From contig NC_014098.1 in the NCBI RefSeq assembly GCF_000092905.1, positions 2,108,001 through 2,172,000 on the forward strand: 64,000 nucleotides of DNA, read 5' to 3'. Shown here piece after piece: positions 38,975 to 49,300 of the stretch. The translations under genes and the position numbers were made by a program. Source of the stretch: Kyrpidia tusciae DSM 2912 (GTDB lineage: Bacteria > Bacillota > Bacilli > Kyrpidiales > Kyrpidiaceae). Each line of letters begins with the position of its first letter. The first letter of the stretch is position 1. The notes under the pieces are model-generated. The model was not told the origin of the DNA. It saw nothing but the letters and a program-made list of their open reading frames with translations, and made no database searches.

Positions 38975-40051
38975 TCAGGAAATCTCATGAATTTCGGCGG
39001 TTTTGGCGCCCTCGCCCTGGTCTTCCCAACCCTTGTACCGGGCCAGGATCTCCCGGGCGGCGCCTTCGTCCGTCACCAACATGTGGGGCGCTACTGCCTT
39101 GGCCACCGCGGCAATAGCTCCCGCCTTGCCGCGACCGCCCGCGACGGCAATCACCGCCCGCATACCGGAAAGATCCCCCAGACCCAGGCCCAGGGTATGT
39201 TGTTGATACACGATTCGCCCATCTCGGTCAAAATAGTATCCGAACGCTTCCCCTACGGCGCCCCGCTCTTCCAGCACAGCGATTTCTTCCGGCGGCAAAC
39301 GCCTTCTCCGGGCCATGGCTATAGCCTGGCCGATCCCGTGAACGACAATGCTCGCCTGTCGAATGAGCTGCAGTTTTTCTGCGATCTGAGGCTCGCCGGC
39401 CAAGGATCGATACGCCTCTTCGCTGAGCCGGTCGGGGACATGAAACAGGAGGTACTCCGCCCGGAGTCGCTCGGCGAGGTCTGCAGCGATGGTGTTCGCT
39501 TGGTATTCCATCCGCTCTCCCACCCCGCCCCGGGCCGGGACCACCAAAATGTTCCCCGGGTGAACCGGCGGCATCCGGGCCGCCACCGCGGCCACCGTCG
39601 TCCCCCCGGTTACCGCCACCACGTCCCCCCGGCGGAGAACCTCCCGCAAAAACCGGGCGGCGGTAAACCCGAGATCGCCTTTGACTTCGGGATTTTCATC
39701 CAGGTCACCGGAGACGACCCGCACGGCTCGCAACCCCAACACCCGGCGCAATTCCCGCTCCAGATCCGCCCGCCCGTCTAGAATCCCCATCACTTCCCCC
39801 AGGGCGTCCAGCAGGGACTCCCCTAAAGGCGTGAGGCGCATCCCACTGCTGTCCACGGCCACAAGACCCTGGTCCTTCAAAAAGTCCACCTCGCCCCGCA
39901 AAATGCGCTCGGTGGTGTCCATCACCTGGGCCAGGGTCCGGCGGCCCACCGGCTGCATGTCGTACATCTGCCGCAGGATGCGAAACCGGCCTTTCATCGT
40001 CTCGATCACATCGGGCACCAACCTCTGCTGCAGGGTCAGCAGACTTTTCAT
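38975..40051 (-). CDS. cggR: central glycolytic genes regulator CggR
   Basis: A 358-residue SorC/DeoR-family repressor. The N-terminal HTH covers about residues 20-75 (MQPVGRRTLAQVMDTTERIL) and the effector domain has a sugar-phosphate isomerase-like fold with the loop VVAVTGGTTVAAVA. In Bacillus, CggR represses the gapA operon until fructose-1,6-bisphosphate binds. ATG 40051 is used by family length; starts up to 26 codons upstream are open. A two-part operator matching the Bacillus site lies 60-95 bases upstream, so autoregulation is likely. Confidence 0.94.
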   Translation of the reverse strand: MKSLLTLQQRLVPDVIETMKGRFRILRQMYDMQPVGRRTLAQVMDTTERILRGEVDFLKDQGLVAVDSSGMRLTPLGESLLDALGEVMGILDGRADLERELRRVLGLRAVRVVSGDLDENPEVKGDLGFTAARFLREVLRRGDVVAVTGGTTVAAVAARMPPVHPGNILVVPARGGVGERMEYQANTIAADLAERLRAEYLLFHVPDRLSEEAYRSLAGEPQIAEKLQLIRQASIVVHGIGQAIAMARRRRLPPEEIAVLEERGAVGEAFGYYFDRDGRIVYQQHTLGLGLGDLSGMRAVIAVAGGRGKAGAIAAVAKAVAPHMLVTDEGAAREILARYKGWEDQGEGAKTAEIHEIS

Positions 40052-40110
40052 GGCTTCATCCCGCCGTTCCACGTTCCACGGATCCACGCGCCTCTCCCAC
40101 CTTCTTTCGG

Positions 40111-40146
40111 GACATAAAATGTCCCTCATGTACTTTTTTCGTCCCG
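40111..40146 (-). promoter_or_regulatory. two-part CggR operator
   Basis: On the minus strand CGGGAC-GAAAAA-AGTA is followed after four bases by AGGGAC-ATTTTA-TGTC. This matches the Bacillus CggR operator, GGGAC-N6-TGTC repeated twice with a 4-base spacer; the promoter-distal half is perfect and the proximal half deviates in its last tetramer. It lies about 50 bases after the predicted start of transcription, so bound CggR would block elongation as described in Bacillus. Confidence 0.88.
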
Positions 40147-40200
40147 ATCGGGGCTAAAGAAAGAGGCGGCACCGCTGCGTGCGGAACCTCCTTTTACTCC

Positions 40201-40229
40201 AGTATACGCTGGACCCTTTGGGCCGGCAA
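40201..40229 (-). promoter_or_regulatory. sigma-A promoter of the cggR-gapA operon
   Basis: TTGCCG (40229-40224), a 17-base spacer and TATACT (40206-40201) on the minus strand. The -35 lies within an inverted repeat that follows rpoN. The CggR operator is downstream. Confidence 0.8.
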
Positions 40230-40252
40230 GAGGGAATGGTCCCTCGCCGGCC
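40221..40252 (-). repeat. inverted repeat between rpoN and cggR
   Basis: GGCCGGC-AAG-AGGGA and TCCCT-C-GCCGGCC pair around a four-base loop. It lies 12 bases after the rpoN stop and could end rpoN transcription, but no T run follows, and it overlaps the -35 of the cggR promoter. Confidence 0.55.
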
Positions 40253-40263
40253 TTTGGGGGGCC

Positions 40264-41619
40264 TCAGGAACCATAGCGCCGGCGCTGGGCTGACGAGGCA
40301 ATGCGGAGTTCCTCGCGGTATTTAGCCACGGTTCGGCGGGAGATCCGAATGCCCTCTTGCTGCAAAAGGTCGGCCAGGCGCTGGTCGCTCAGAGGGTCTG
40401 AACGATCCTCCTCCTGGATCCATTTGCGAATCTTCGCTTTGATGCTCTCCGCCGATGCCCCTTCTCCGCCTCGGGTCTGAACCCCTGAGCTGAAGAAATA
40501 TTTTAACTCCAATACTCCCCGGGGCGTCTGGGCGTATTTGCCCGTGGTGGCCCGGCTGACGGTGGATTCGTGCACTCCGACCCGCTCGGCCACTTGGCGC
40601 AGAGTCATCGGGCGCAAGTACTCCAAGCCCCGGTCAAAAAAGTCCCTCTGCAGCTCCACAATGGCTTCGGTCACCCGCAGAATCGTCTGTCTTCGCTGCT
40701 CCAAACTGCGGATCAACCACATGGCCGATTGAATTTTTTTCGACAGATAAGATTTCGCCTCCCGGTCCGCCCCTTGGGTCGAGGCGATCCGGCGATAGAT
40801 GGGGTTAATATGCAAATGCGGCGTGAGCCGATCGTGTACCACCACCACATAGTCCCCGCCCACCCGCTCAATGGTCACATCCGGAATCACAAACCGGACC
40901 TGATCCCCAAAAAACATCCTCCCGGGTTTCGGGTCCAAGGTTTTCAGCAGGTCGGACAGACGCTGTACTTCTTGCAGGTCGACCTGCAAAGCCTGGGCGA
41001 TTCGCGACTGACGCCCCTCGGCCACATCCTGAAGATGATGATCGATCAGATCCTTCAGACCGGGTTCGTCGGGATAACGCTCCCGGGCCTGAATGTTGAG
41101 ACATTCCCGCAGGTCCAGCGCCCCGATCCCCAAGGGTTCCAGGCCGTGCAACCGGCGGCGGCACCGCTCCACCAACATTTCCTCCACCCCGAGTTGTGCG
41201 GCCATCTCGGCGCTGGACATGGACACATAGCCGCGTTCGTCGATATTCCCGATGATGTAACGCAGCACCCGTTTTTCCAAGGGGCTCAGTCGGAGATCGG
41301 ACAACTGAACCATCAAATGGTCTTCGAGATTCTCGGCTCTGGCCGCCACGTCCGCCGGAGGCTCCCGGTACGATTCGCGCATCGAGCGCAGCAGTCCCGG
41401 ATCTGGGCCGGATTCCCGCAACCAGGCGTCAAATTCGCCCCATCCTTCGGCCCCGGCCGCCTCTTCCCATTCCATCACCGGATTCTCGGCCATCTCTTGT
41501 TGTAAGTATTGCGATAACTCGAAGGAAGACAATTGCAGAATTGCAATCGCTTGGCGCAACTCTTGAGTAAGGATCAACTTTTGCGTTTGTTGCTGCCACA
41601 GTCCGAACCCCATCTGCAT
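40264..41619 (-). CDS. rpoN: RNA polymerase sigma-54 factor
   Basis: A 451-residue sigma-54. The Gln/Leu-rich activator-interacting N-terminus (QQTQKLILTQELRQAIAILQ), the core-binding region and the C-terminal RpoN box (RRTVAKYREELRI) are complete. It directs promoters of the -24/-12 type that need enhancer-binding ATPases, none of which is in this window. Position upstream of cggR is common in Bacilli. Start ATG 41619 or the ATG two codons later; AGGAGGTG lies upstream. Confidence 0.95.
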   Translation of the reverse strand: MQMGFGLWQQQTQKLILTQELRQAIAILQLSSFELSQYLQQEMAENPVMEWEEAAGAEGWGEFDAWLRESGPDPGLLRSMRESYREPPADVAARAENLEDHLMVQLSDLRLSPLEKRVLRYIIGNIDERGYVSMSSAEMAAQLGVEEMLVERCRRRLHGLEPLGIGALDLRECLNIQARERYPDEPGLKDLIDHHLQDVAEGRQSRIAQALQVDLQEVQRLSDLLKTLDPKPGRMFFGDQVRFVIPDVTIERVGGDYVVVVHDRLTPHLHINPIYRRIASTQGADREAKSYLSKKIQSAMWLIRSLEQRRQTILRVTEAIVELQRDFFDRGLEYLRPMTLRQVAERVGVHESTVSRATTGKYAQTPRGVLELKYFFSSGVQTRGGEGASAESIKAKIRKWIQEEDRSDPLSDQRLADLLQQEGIRISRRTVAKYREELRIASSAQRRRYGS

Positions 41620-41793
41620 CCGTCGTCACCTCCTGTTCATCCCCGCTTCAATCCTTCTTTACACTTTAATTATTTCGCGATCTATCGCAACATTCCTGCC
41701 GCGTGTTCGACAAAAATCCCTGGAAATCGGCATGTTGTTCCCCGGTGGGCCGTACAATTCAATAATGACCACGCATCTCTGGGAGGGTTGGTC

Positions 41794-42651
41794 ATGCGCA
41801 TTGGGTGTATCGGGACCGGAACCATCGGAAGCATGTTGATCGAGGCGTTGTCGTCAAAATTGCCCGAACCCCCGGACTTTGTCGTTTGCAATCGCAGCCG
41901 GGACAAAATTGCCGCCCTCGCCCGGCGGGTTCCCAGTCTGGTCATGGTGGCCACGGCAGCAGAAGTGGCCCAGCGGTCACAAACCCTATTTATCTGCGTC
42001 AAATCGCCAGATCTCGACCCGGTGATCGACCAAATTCGCCCCTTTCTCTCCCCAGATCACGTCCTTCTGATCACCGCCAGCGGGTTTGAGGTGGAGCGCC
42101 TCGAGCACCGAGTTCCGGCCCGGGTGGGAAAAATTATCCCCAGCATAACCCAGTTCGCAGGCGGCGGCGCAATCCTAACCCGGTACGGACCCCGGATGGA
42201 CCGAGAAAGCTGCCGGAGCGTGGACGGGCTCCTGTCCTTCATCGGCACCCCTTTGCCGGTCACCGACGACCAGATTCGGGTGTACGCAGACCTGACCAGT
42301 TGCGGACCGGCATTCTTCGCCGCCCTCCTTCAAGCCTTCGCCCGGGCCGCGTCCGCCACGGGCCGAATCGGTGCCGGTGAGGCCGAGCATCTGCTGCAAC
42401 TGACATGGAGTGCCACCGCCCGCCTCTTTGAAAACGGGTTTACCCCCGAAGACGTGCGTCGGAAAGTTTCGGTCCCCGGCGGCGTGACCGAAGCTGGGCT
42501 CGCCGTGCTCGACCCCGGTGCCGAAACCCTATTTCGCGATCTGTTCGCCGCCACCCAAGCCCACCATCTCAGCCACCAGCCGAGCCCCGGGCAAACCCGG
42601 GACAAATGGCCCGATAGGGACAGACCCGGCACATCGAGAGATCCTCTGTAA
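41794..42651 (+). CDS. comER: ComER-like protein (pyrroline-5-carboxylate reductase family)
   Basis: A 285-residue NADP-binding oxidoreductase-like protein of the ProC family. The nucleotide-binding start is MRIGCIGTGTIGSMLIEAL; later segments IIPSITQFAGGGAIL and VSVPGGVTEAGLAVLDPG are ProC-like. It resembles ComER, encoded opposite the comE operon in Bacillus and linked there to sporulation and biofilm control. GGGAGGG precedes ATG 41794. Its last 83 bases overlap the 3' end of the convergent addA-like gene; the tail encoded there is Pro/Arg/Asp-rich and probably unconserved. Confidence 0.8.
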   Translation: MRIGCIGTGTIGSMLIEALSSKLPEPPDFVVCNRSRDKIAALARRVPSLVMVATAAEVAQRSQTLFICVKSPDLDPVIDQIRPFLSPDHVLLITASGFEVERLEHRVPARVGKIIPSITQFAGGGAILTRYGPRMDRESCRSVDGLLSFIGTPLPVTDDQIRVYADLTSCGPAFFAALLQAFARAASATGRIGAGEAEHLLQLTWSATARLFENGFTPEDVRRKVSVPGGVTEAGLAVLDPGAETLFRDLFAATQAHHLSHQPSPGQTRDKWPDRDRPGTSRDPL

Positions 42652-45600
42652 AAGGATACGCTTCGAGGCGCCATTCTCGCGACAAATGATTGAGCCTGGC
42701 ATCCACGCGTTCCAATGCTTCCCTCACGTTCCCGGGATCGACCGGCACCGGAGCGAGTTCGCCCGGGTCTGTGAAGTACAAATACGCCTCGTCCACGGGT
42801 GCGAGGTTCCGTTCCACCGCCCATGCGTACAATTGGACTTGAAGCCGATAATGATCCACCAGGGCCCCCACCCCTTCAGGCGCCGTGCGGTTTGTCTTAA
42901 AATCCACCACCACCGTACGGCCGTCGGCGACAAAGATTTTATCCACCTGCCCATGAAGATCCCAAACCCGTTGTGCTCCCTGTAACCGGAGGTAGAAAGG
43001 CCACTCACTCCACACGTGCTGGGCCCGGTTTAGCCGTTTGGACAACTCCCCGTCGGCATAACGGAGCAACTCCTCCCGCACTTCTTCCCGGGCCCTGCGG
43101 CCGAGCGGGCCCGTTAAACGAAATTCCTCCAACACCTGGTCCAAGCGATCCAGAATCGGTTCCGCCCCGGTCCAGCGCTCGCACACCCGGTGAACCACCG
43201 TACCCCGGAGAAGAGGGGACCAACCGACTCTCTCCATCTCCGCTGGCCCTTGATCTCCCCCCATCAGTGGGTCAGGGATCTCCTGTTCCCCTAGCCCGTC
43301 CCCACTCGCCGTGTCAAAGGCCTGATCGAGGGCGGGCAGGCGCAAAGTCCAGTGATAGTAGTAGCGCCGGGGGCAGATATCATACTCCAATAGACGGCTG
43401 GCGGACACGGTGGCCATCTCCGGACGTCCGAGAGGTCCGCCGCCAGGCGTGATCACGAAATCCTCTCGATCCCAGCCCCCCTCGGTATTCCCCAGGGTGA
43501 GAATGTGGTGGATCAGTCGGGCGGCCGCTCCTTTCGCCTGGCCGTCCGCCGTCTGTGCGCCGGAATCAGGGGATTCGATCACCTCCGGGCTTTTGCCGGG
43601 CCGCTCCTCGCTGATGCCGCTGTCTTTGAGCTGCGGGCGGGCCGCGTCTATGGACCCGGCCGCCCCATCCGGCGCTGCCACCCGAGTCCAGATCACTCCT
43701 TCGCCCGCACGGCCAACCAGCTCCTCGGCGCCCGACAGGTCGCCCTGAGCGAGGGAACAGATCAGCCAATCAAACCAACTCCGGGCCGTGTCCACCGTCA
43801 GCGGATCTTTTTTCTTGGAGGGCAGCTTTCGAGTGCCAAAGAGGGCGAGGTGATCCCTGGCCCGGGTCAATGCCACATAAAATTTGCGCATCTCCTCCTC
43901 CCGGTCTTTGCGCGCCTCTCCTTCCCGCACCCGCTCATACCACCCGAAGCCGGCGTACTCCCCGACCCCGGGCCATTTAACCGCCAAAGCCCCGTCTTCG
44001 TCCATACACCACATCTCTCTCCGGGAGCGAAAAGGCCGGGCCAAATCCGGCAGCACCACCACGGGAAACTCCAGGCCCTTGGACTGGTGGACCGTCATCA
44101 CCGTCACCGCATCGTCCCCGTCGACAACCCGGGCTTCCTCTTCGTCGGTGTCGTCCTCGATTTGCCATTGAATCCACGAAAGAAAAGCGGACAGGGACAC
44201 CCGGCCCTCAGCTTCCCTTTCGTAGGCCATTTCGATGAACCGCCGCACGTTCTCCGCCTTTTGCCTGCCGCCCGAGGTTTGCAGAAGAGTCGGCACGATC
44301 CCCGTTTCATCCACGATCCGCTCCACCAGGGCCCCTGCCGATTCCCAGGCGGCCCGTCGGCGCCACTTGGCGACTTGCCGTGCCGCATCCTCCGCCGCCC
44401 TTCGATCCCATGGGGAAAGGGGAAGTTTGCGACTCCCGTCGACCCACCCGAGCGGATCCGCCGAGAACGCCAGCAGTCCACGTTCTTTCCCTCGGCCCGT
44501 GGCCAGGGCGATGATCGTCAGCCCATCGTCCGACATGCCGAACAAGGGCGAACGCAGAGCTCCAATCATGGCAACCTCGTCACCGGGATCGTACACCCAA
44601 CGCAAAACCTGAATGAGATCCCGGACTTCCTGGCGGCGAAAAAAGTTCCGGCTTCCGGCGATGCGGTACGGCACCCCGGCCTCTTGAAGGGCGAGTTCGT
44701 ACACGGGCAGGTGTGTCGAGACGGCCAGAAGCATGGCCACGTCGCCGTAGCGGGCCGGACGGAGACCGGATTCGCCCCCCACGGTGCCCCCGCTTTCTAC
44801 AAAGCGCTGGATCCACCGGGCCGCCTCGGTGGCTTCGACCAGGCGACCGGCCAAACCTTCGGAATCGATGTGCACGATTTCCACCGATCCCCCCATCTTC
44901 TCGCGGGTCGGGACGAGGGGTTCGTACTCGATTTTAAAGGATGGCGGGGCGGCGTTTTCCCCGTTCGCCGATTCACCCATGACCGGACCGAGGACGCGGT
45001 TGACAAAGTCTAAGATGGGGCCCTGAGAACGGAAGTTGTGTCGAAGAGACACGGCGACCCCACCCTTTTCCTGCACCTGCCGGCGGGTTTCAACGAACAC
45101 AGACACATCGGCCCCGCGAAACCGGTAAATGGACTGTTTTCCATCCCCGACAACAAACAGCCGGGCGCCGCCATCGAGCAAGAGTCCCACCAAGCGGGCC
45201 TGAAGGCGGTTCGTGTCCTGAAACTCGTCCACCATCACATACCGCAGGGAAGCGGTCCAGTGGCGGCGCACCTCAGAGTCTTCCAACAGCCGCACCGCCC
45301 TCAGTTGCAGATCTGTGTAATCGAGAGCCCGGTGTCCGGCCTTTTTCTTTTCATACCGCTGGGCGACCCGCTCCCACAACCGGCACAGCCCCTCGGTGAC
45401 GTGAGGGAGATCGGCCGCTTGGACCGTTTCTGCCGCCGCTTTCACCGCGGCCTTCCACTTGGCCACCGCATCGCCGAGGGCCTTGGGAGCGTTACCGCTC
45501 CACATCTCTTTATCCAGCCGGCGCAGCCGCTCCTCCCATTCTTCGGTGACCCGGCCGTCCCAGGAAGCCAGGGCCTCCTCCATCTCCGGCCAACTCGCCG

Positions 45601-46348
45601 TAAACCGCGTGATTTTCTCGTAAGCCTTGGTGGTGGGCGATACCTTTTGACCGTCCTCCACCATTCGCCGTCCGGCCTCGAGCAGGGCCTCCCGGACCTG
45701 CAACCACCGCTTTGCTTCCCGGGCCAGGGCATCCCGGGAGACCGCCCACACCTCAGCCCCGGTTCGGTCCTCCTCCCGCCACGCGGCCCCCAGTTGCAGG
45801 ACCAGGTCCATGGCCCCCGCCTCCCCGTAGACGAGCAGGGCGGAGCGAACCGCCGGCTCCTCTTCCTTCAAGGCCTCCATCAGGGCCTCCTGGGCCGATT
45901 CCCGGAGGAGTCGCCGGGCCTCGGGCTCGTCCAGCACCACGAAGTCCGGGTCCACCCCGGCCTCAAAGGGATACCGCCGGATCAGAGACGCGCAGTAGCT
46001 GTGGATCGTGCTAATCGGGGCGGTTTCCAGCTCTTCTTCGTAGGGCAAGAGCCTCGTTTCCCCCGCTTCGATCAACTGCCTCAGCCGGGCCCGAATTTTT
46101 CTCCGCATGTCCGCCGCCGCCGCTTCGGTAAACGTAATGGCGATGATCTCCCCCGGCCGGCAGGGCGCGCCGGTCGGAATGGGCGCATCTGTCTCTTCGG
46201 GCGGGGGAAGTGTAGGCCGCCCATTCAGCATGGCCGCGTATCGCTCGGTCAACACCCAGGTCTTCCCGGAACCAGCACCGGCGGTCACCACCACATCGGA
46301 CCTGATGGCTGTAATCGCCCTCCACTGATCTTCAGTCGGTCTCAGCAC
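42569..46348 (-). CDS. addA: AddA-like UvrD/Rep helicase-nuclease subunit
   Basis: A 1259-residue ATP-dependent helicase-nuclease for double-strand break repair. Helicase motifs include VVVTAGAGSGKTWVLTERY (Walker A), VMVDEFQDTNRLQARL (motif II) and VMTVHQSKGLEFPVVVLPDL. The C-terminal RecB-type nuclease has GQVDKIFVADGRTVVVDFKT. It also has a cysteine set typical of an iron-sulfur staple, YDICPRRYYY and CRVCPYRAIC (Cx2Cx5C), which the Bacillus subtilis AddA lacks. GTG 46348, with GGGGAGG upstream and a 17-base overlap with addB, is chosen over an in-frame start at 46489. Convergent overlap with comER. Confidence 0.88.
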   Translation of the reverse strand: MLRPTEDQWRAITAIRSDVVVTAGAGSGKTWVLTERYAAMLNGRPTLPPPEETDAPIPTGAPCRPGEIIAITFTEAAAADMRRKIRARLRQLIEAGETRLLPYEEELETAPISTIHSYCASLIRRYPFEAGVDPDFVVLDEPEARRLLRESAQEALMEALKEEEPAVRSALLVYGEAGAMDLVLQLGAAWREEDRTGAEVWAVSRDALAREAKRWLQVREALLEAGRRMVEDGQKVSPTTKAYEKITRFTASWPEMEEALASWDGRVTEEWEERLRRLDKEMWSGNAPKALGDAVAKWKAAVKAAAETVQAADLPHVTEGLCRLWERVAQRYEKKKAGHRALDYTDLQLRAVRLLEDSEVRRHWTASLRYVMVDEFQDTNRLQARLVGLLLDGGARLFVVGDGKQSIYRFRGADVSVFVETRRQVQEKGGVAVSLRHNFRSQGPILDFVNRVLGPVMGESANGENAAPPSFKIEYEPLVPTREKMGGSVEIVHIDSEGLAGRLVEATEAARWIQRFVESGGTVGGESGLRPARYGDVAMLLAVSTHLPVYELALQEAGVPYRIAGSRNFFRRQEVRDLIQVLRWVYDPGDEVAMIGALRSPLFGMSDDGLTIIALATGRGKERGLLAFSADPLGWVDGSRKLPLSPWDRRAAEDAARQVAKWRRRAAWESAGALVERIVDETGIVPTLLQTSGGRQKAENVRRFIEMAYEREAEGRVSLSAFLSWIQWQIEDDTDEEEARVVDGDDAVTVMTVHQSKGLEFPVVVLPDLARPFRSRREMWCMDEDGALAVKWPGVGEYAGFGWYERVREGEARKDREEEMRKFYVALTRARDHLALFGTRKLPSKKKDPLTVDTARSWFDWLICSLAQGDLSGAEELVGRAGEGVIWTRVAAPDGAAGSIDAARPQLKDSGISEERPGKSPEVIESPDSGAQTADGQAKGAAARLIHHILTLGNTEGGWDREDFVITPGGGPLGRPEMATVSASRLLEYDICPRRYYYHWTLRLPALDQAFDTASGDGLGEQEIPDPLMGGDQGPAEMERVGWSPLLRGTVVHRVCERWTGAEPILDRLDQVLEEFRLTGPLGRRAREEVREELLRYADGELSKRLNRAQHVWSEWPFYLRLQGAQRVWDLHGQVDKIFVADGRTVVVDFKTNRTAPEGVGALVDHYRLQVQLYAWAVERNLAPVDEAYLYFTDPGELAPVPVDPGNVREALERVDARLNHLSREWRLEAYPFTEDLSMCRVCPYRAICPGFARGSAGG

Positions 46349-49300
46349 CGCTCTGATCCTCCCCTTCGGACCCCACACCTTTTCGCAGCAGCAACACGTC
46401 ATGTTTGCGGCATGCGTGCCCGAATTCACAACTCCGCTCCAGACAGGCCCCGGGGGCCACCGGGTAATCGCCTGCCCGCATCCGGCCATGATATTCCAGA
46501 ATATAGTCCAGGGCTCGATCGATCAACGCCTGCCACTCCTCGTCCCCAAGGCCCACCCGGGGGCCCAAGCCGTGGTCCGCCCCTTTCCGCCAGAGGCCTT
46601 CCTTTTGACGATCCGGGCGTTCCAGCCCATAATACGCCGCACCCAGGGGTTCCCCGTCCGGGTAAAGCGCTTGGCGGACAATCTCCATATAAAGGGGCAG
46701 TTGCACATCGATTCCTTTCGCGATGGCCGCTTTGCCGTGCCGCCCGCCGCCGGTGGTCCGTTTGTAGTCGTAAACGATGAACCGGCCCTGGGCATCGGCG
46801 TCAATCCGGTCCACTCGCCCTTGAAACAAAAGCCCCTCCACCGCTATGGGGGTCGGAGAAGATGCCGGGTCGGACGAATCGTCCTCGCCCCCGAACGCCC
46901 ATTCAAAATATCTCGGCCGCAGGCCAGATCCCCGGCGCTGGCTCCAGTCGTAAGCGACCCATTGCCAAATTCGGTTCCTCATCCGTTCTCGTTGGAGGGA
47001 CCACGTCGGGAATTCCTTCAACCCCAACCGCTCTTCCAGGGCCTGTACTTCCTCCCCCCACCGTCGCTCCAGCAGCCCCAGCGCCCGGTCGATATCCAGC
47101 CACAGGTTCCCGTCCCCGGATTCTGCCAGATCCCGAACTTCGCGAAACAATCCGCTCAGCACCCGGTGATACAGCAGGCCCGCCTCCAGCGCGTCCAAAG
47201 GTTCCCGGGCCCCCCTCCCCACTTCGATCTTCCAGACCCGCCGCAGTAAAAAGCGGAACGGGCATGTCCCGTAATCGTTGAACATCGAGGCGCTGTAAAC
47301 TCGGTCCTCGGAAAAGCGCTGGCCGAACTCTGTTTGGGCAAAATCACTGGACAACCGGCCTTCCCACGGGGAAAATTCCGGACCTTCCCGAAGTTTTTCA
47401 ATCATCGCCTTAGCCGCGAGCCTTCGCCACCGCCCGGACAGGGGACCTGTGTCATCCACCGGACCATCGAAGGGATGGCCGTCAACTCTGTCCAGCGCCA
47501 TGCGCTCCTCCCATGCCCGCCACAGGGCCACATGGGCAAAGGGAGGCCCGGCCTCTCTGGGATCTCCGGATTCTTGGGGAAGCCCTGCAACCGACTCCAA
47601 TTCTTGCCCGCCTCCGGGAAGACATTGCCCACTCCGCCACAGTTGCTCAAGAATCCGAGACGGGAGCTTCCCTTCCGCTTCTACGTAAGTCAAAGCCACC
47701 TGGATACCCGGGGTTGCCAGGAGACGCAACAGGTTTTCTTCATGCTGGGCTCGAAGTTCTGCCGGCCGGGGCCATTCATAGCCCCGCAGTTTCAAAACAT
47801 CGTACAGCACTTCGGCCAACCCTTCTTCCCGCTCCGGGGGAGGCCAGATCCCTTCGTTCACCTCAGGAACCACCGCCGCTTCGAGATCCAAAACCCAGGC
47901 CGTCTCCGGGGACACCACCCGGATCCCGTCTTCTTGACCCGGCCGAACGATCAACCGCCGGCCCTCCAGCTCTTCCCGCAACCAACGCGCCCATTCCCCC
48001 CGGGAACATCTCCCCGGCCATCCCACCCAACTGTCCGTCTCCCGCCACTCCCGCAGCATGGCCCGCAACACGGCATAAGCTTCCAGATCCTGGCGTATCC
48101 CCGCCCATTCCTCCGACCCCGCCTTTCGCGCCCGACGGCGCAGGGCCCGCTCTACTTCCATCTCTTCCAGCAAGCCTTCCAGGGCGTCCGCCCATTCGGA
48201 CAACGACCCCGTCTCCGGCATCCCCGCCACCCGGTCCCGCACCTGTGCGAGCCATATGAGAACATCCTCCAGTTCCCTACGCTCTCCGGGTAAAAGATCG
48301 GTCTCCGCCTCCAGGGCTCGCCGGACACCCGCCATCCACCCGTCGGCCCCCGCGCGTTCCAGGCGTGGGTCCACCCTCCGGGCCAACACCCAGTGCCGCG
48401 GTCGTCCGTCCGGGGCGTACACATCGGACGCCACGGTAAAAAGCGCCGCCCGGCTCCACAGGCCCTGTGCCAACTCCAATAAACTGAACACATATTGAAT
48501 CAGCGGAGCCGCCGTTCCGGGGCGTACCACCGGCTCGGCCAGGGAGATCCCCCGATCCGCCAAAGCCCGAACCAAAGCGGAGTCCGGCGTCGGCGGCCGG
48601 TCGGTGACCACGGCGATCCGCCGGGGTGAAAGGCCCTCCGCCAGCCGATCCGCCACCCAGCCCGCAACCCCCGCCCACTGACTCGCCTCGTCGGGGAAAG
48701 CAAGACTTGCCGCCACTGGGCGACGGCCGCCTTGAGGCAGCACATTGCCCCCTGGTTGCATGGCAAAACCCCGGCGGGTCAGCAGCCTCCATCCACCACG
48801 CTGCAAAGGCCCGCTTTCACTGCGCACGCCCGGGATCTCGACGGGGGGGAGACAGACCTCCACTGCCTCAACGCCTCGTATCGCGGCCACAAACCGGACA
48901 GCCGCGGCACTCAGTCTGGAAAATCCGTACACGACAACCCGCCTCACCCCGGGCAGCCACTCCGGAAGGGGGCGCTCCCCGAGAAGAGCCGCTGCCCGTC
49001 CCAACATCTCCGCCTCGTCCGCTGCCCCTGCGCGCATTGCCTGGGCCTCCACCACCGCCCGAAGCAGCCCGGCCAGCCAGCGCACCCGGCCCGCCTCCCG
49101 CCGGGGCAATTCCTCCGCCGCCTCTTCCAAAATCTCCGGGGGGACTTCCGCTTCCCGCAGCCGCTGAATGAGCCTCGCCGCCTTGCGCCGGACACCCGGC
49201 CAAGCGAGGGGATCGAGGGCCGGTCCTCCGCTGGGCGCCCCAAGCCGAGCCATGGCCCGGCCCACCATCCGCATCCGGACTGCCCTGGAGATGGGAATCC

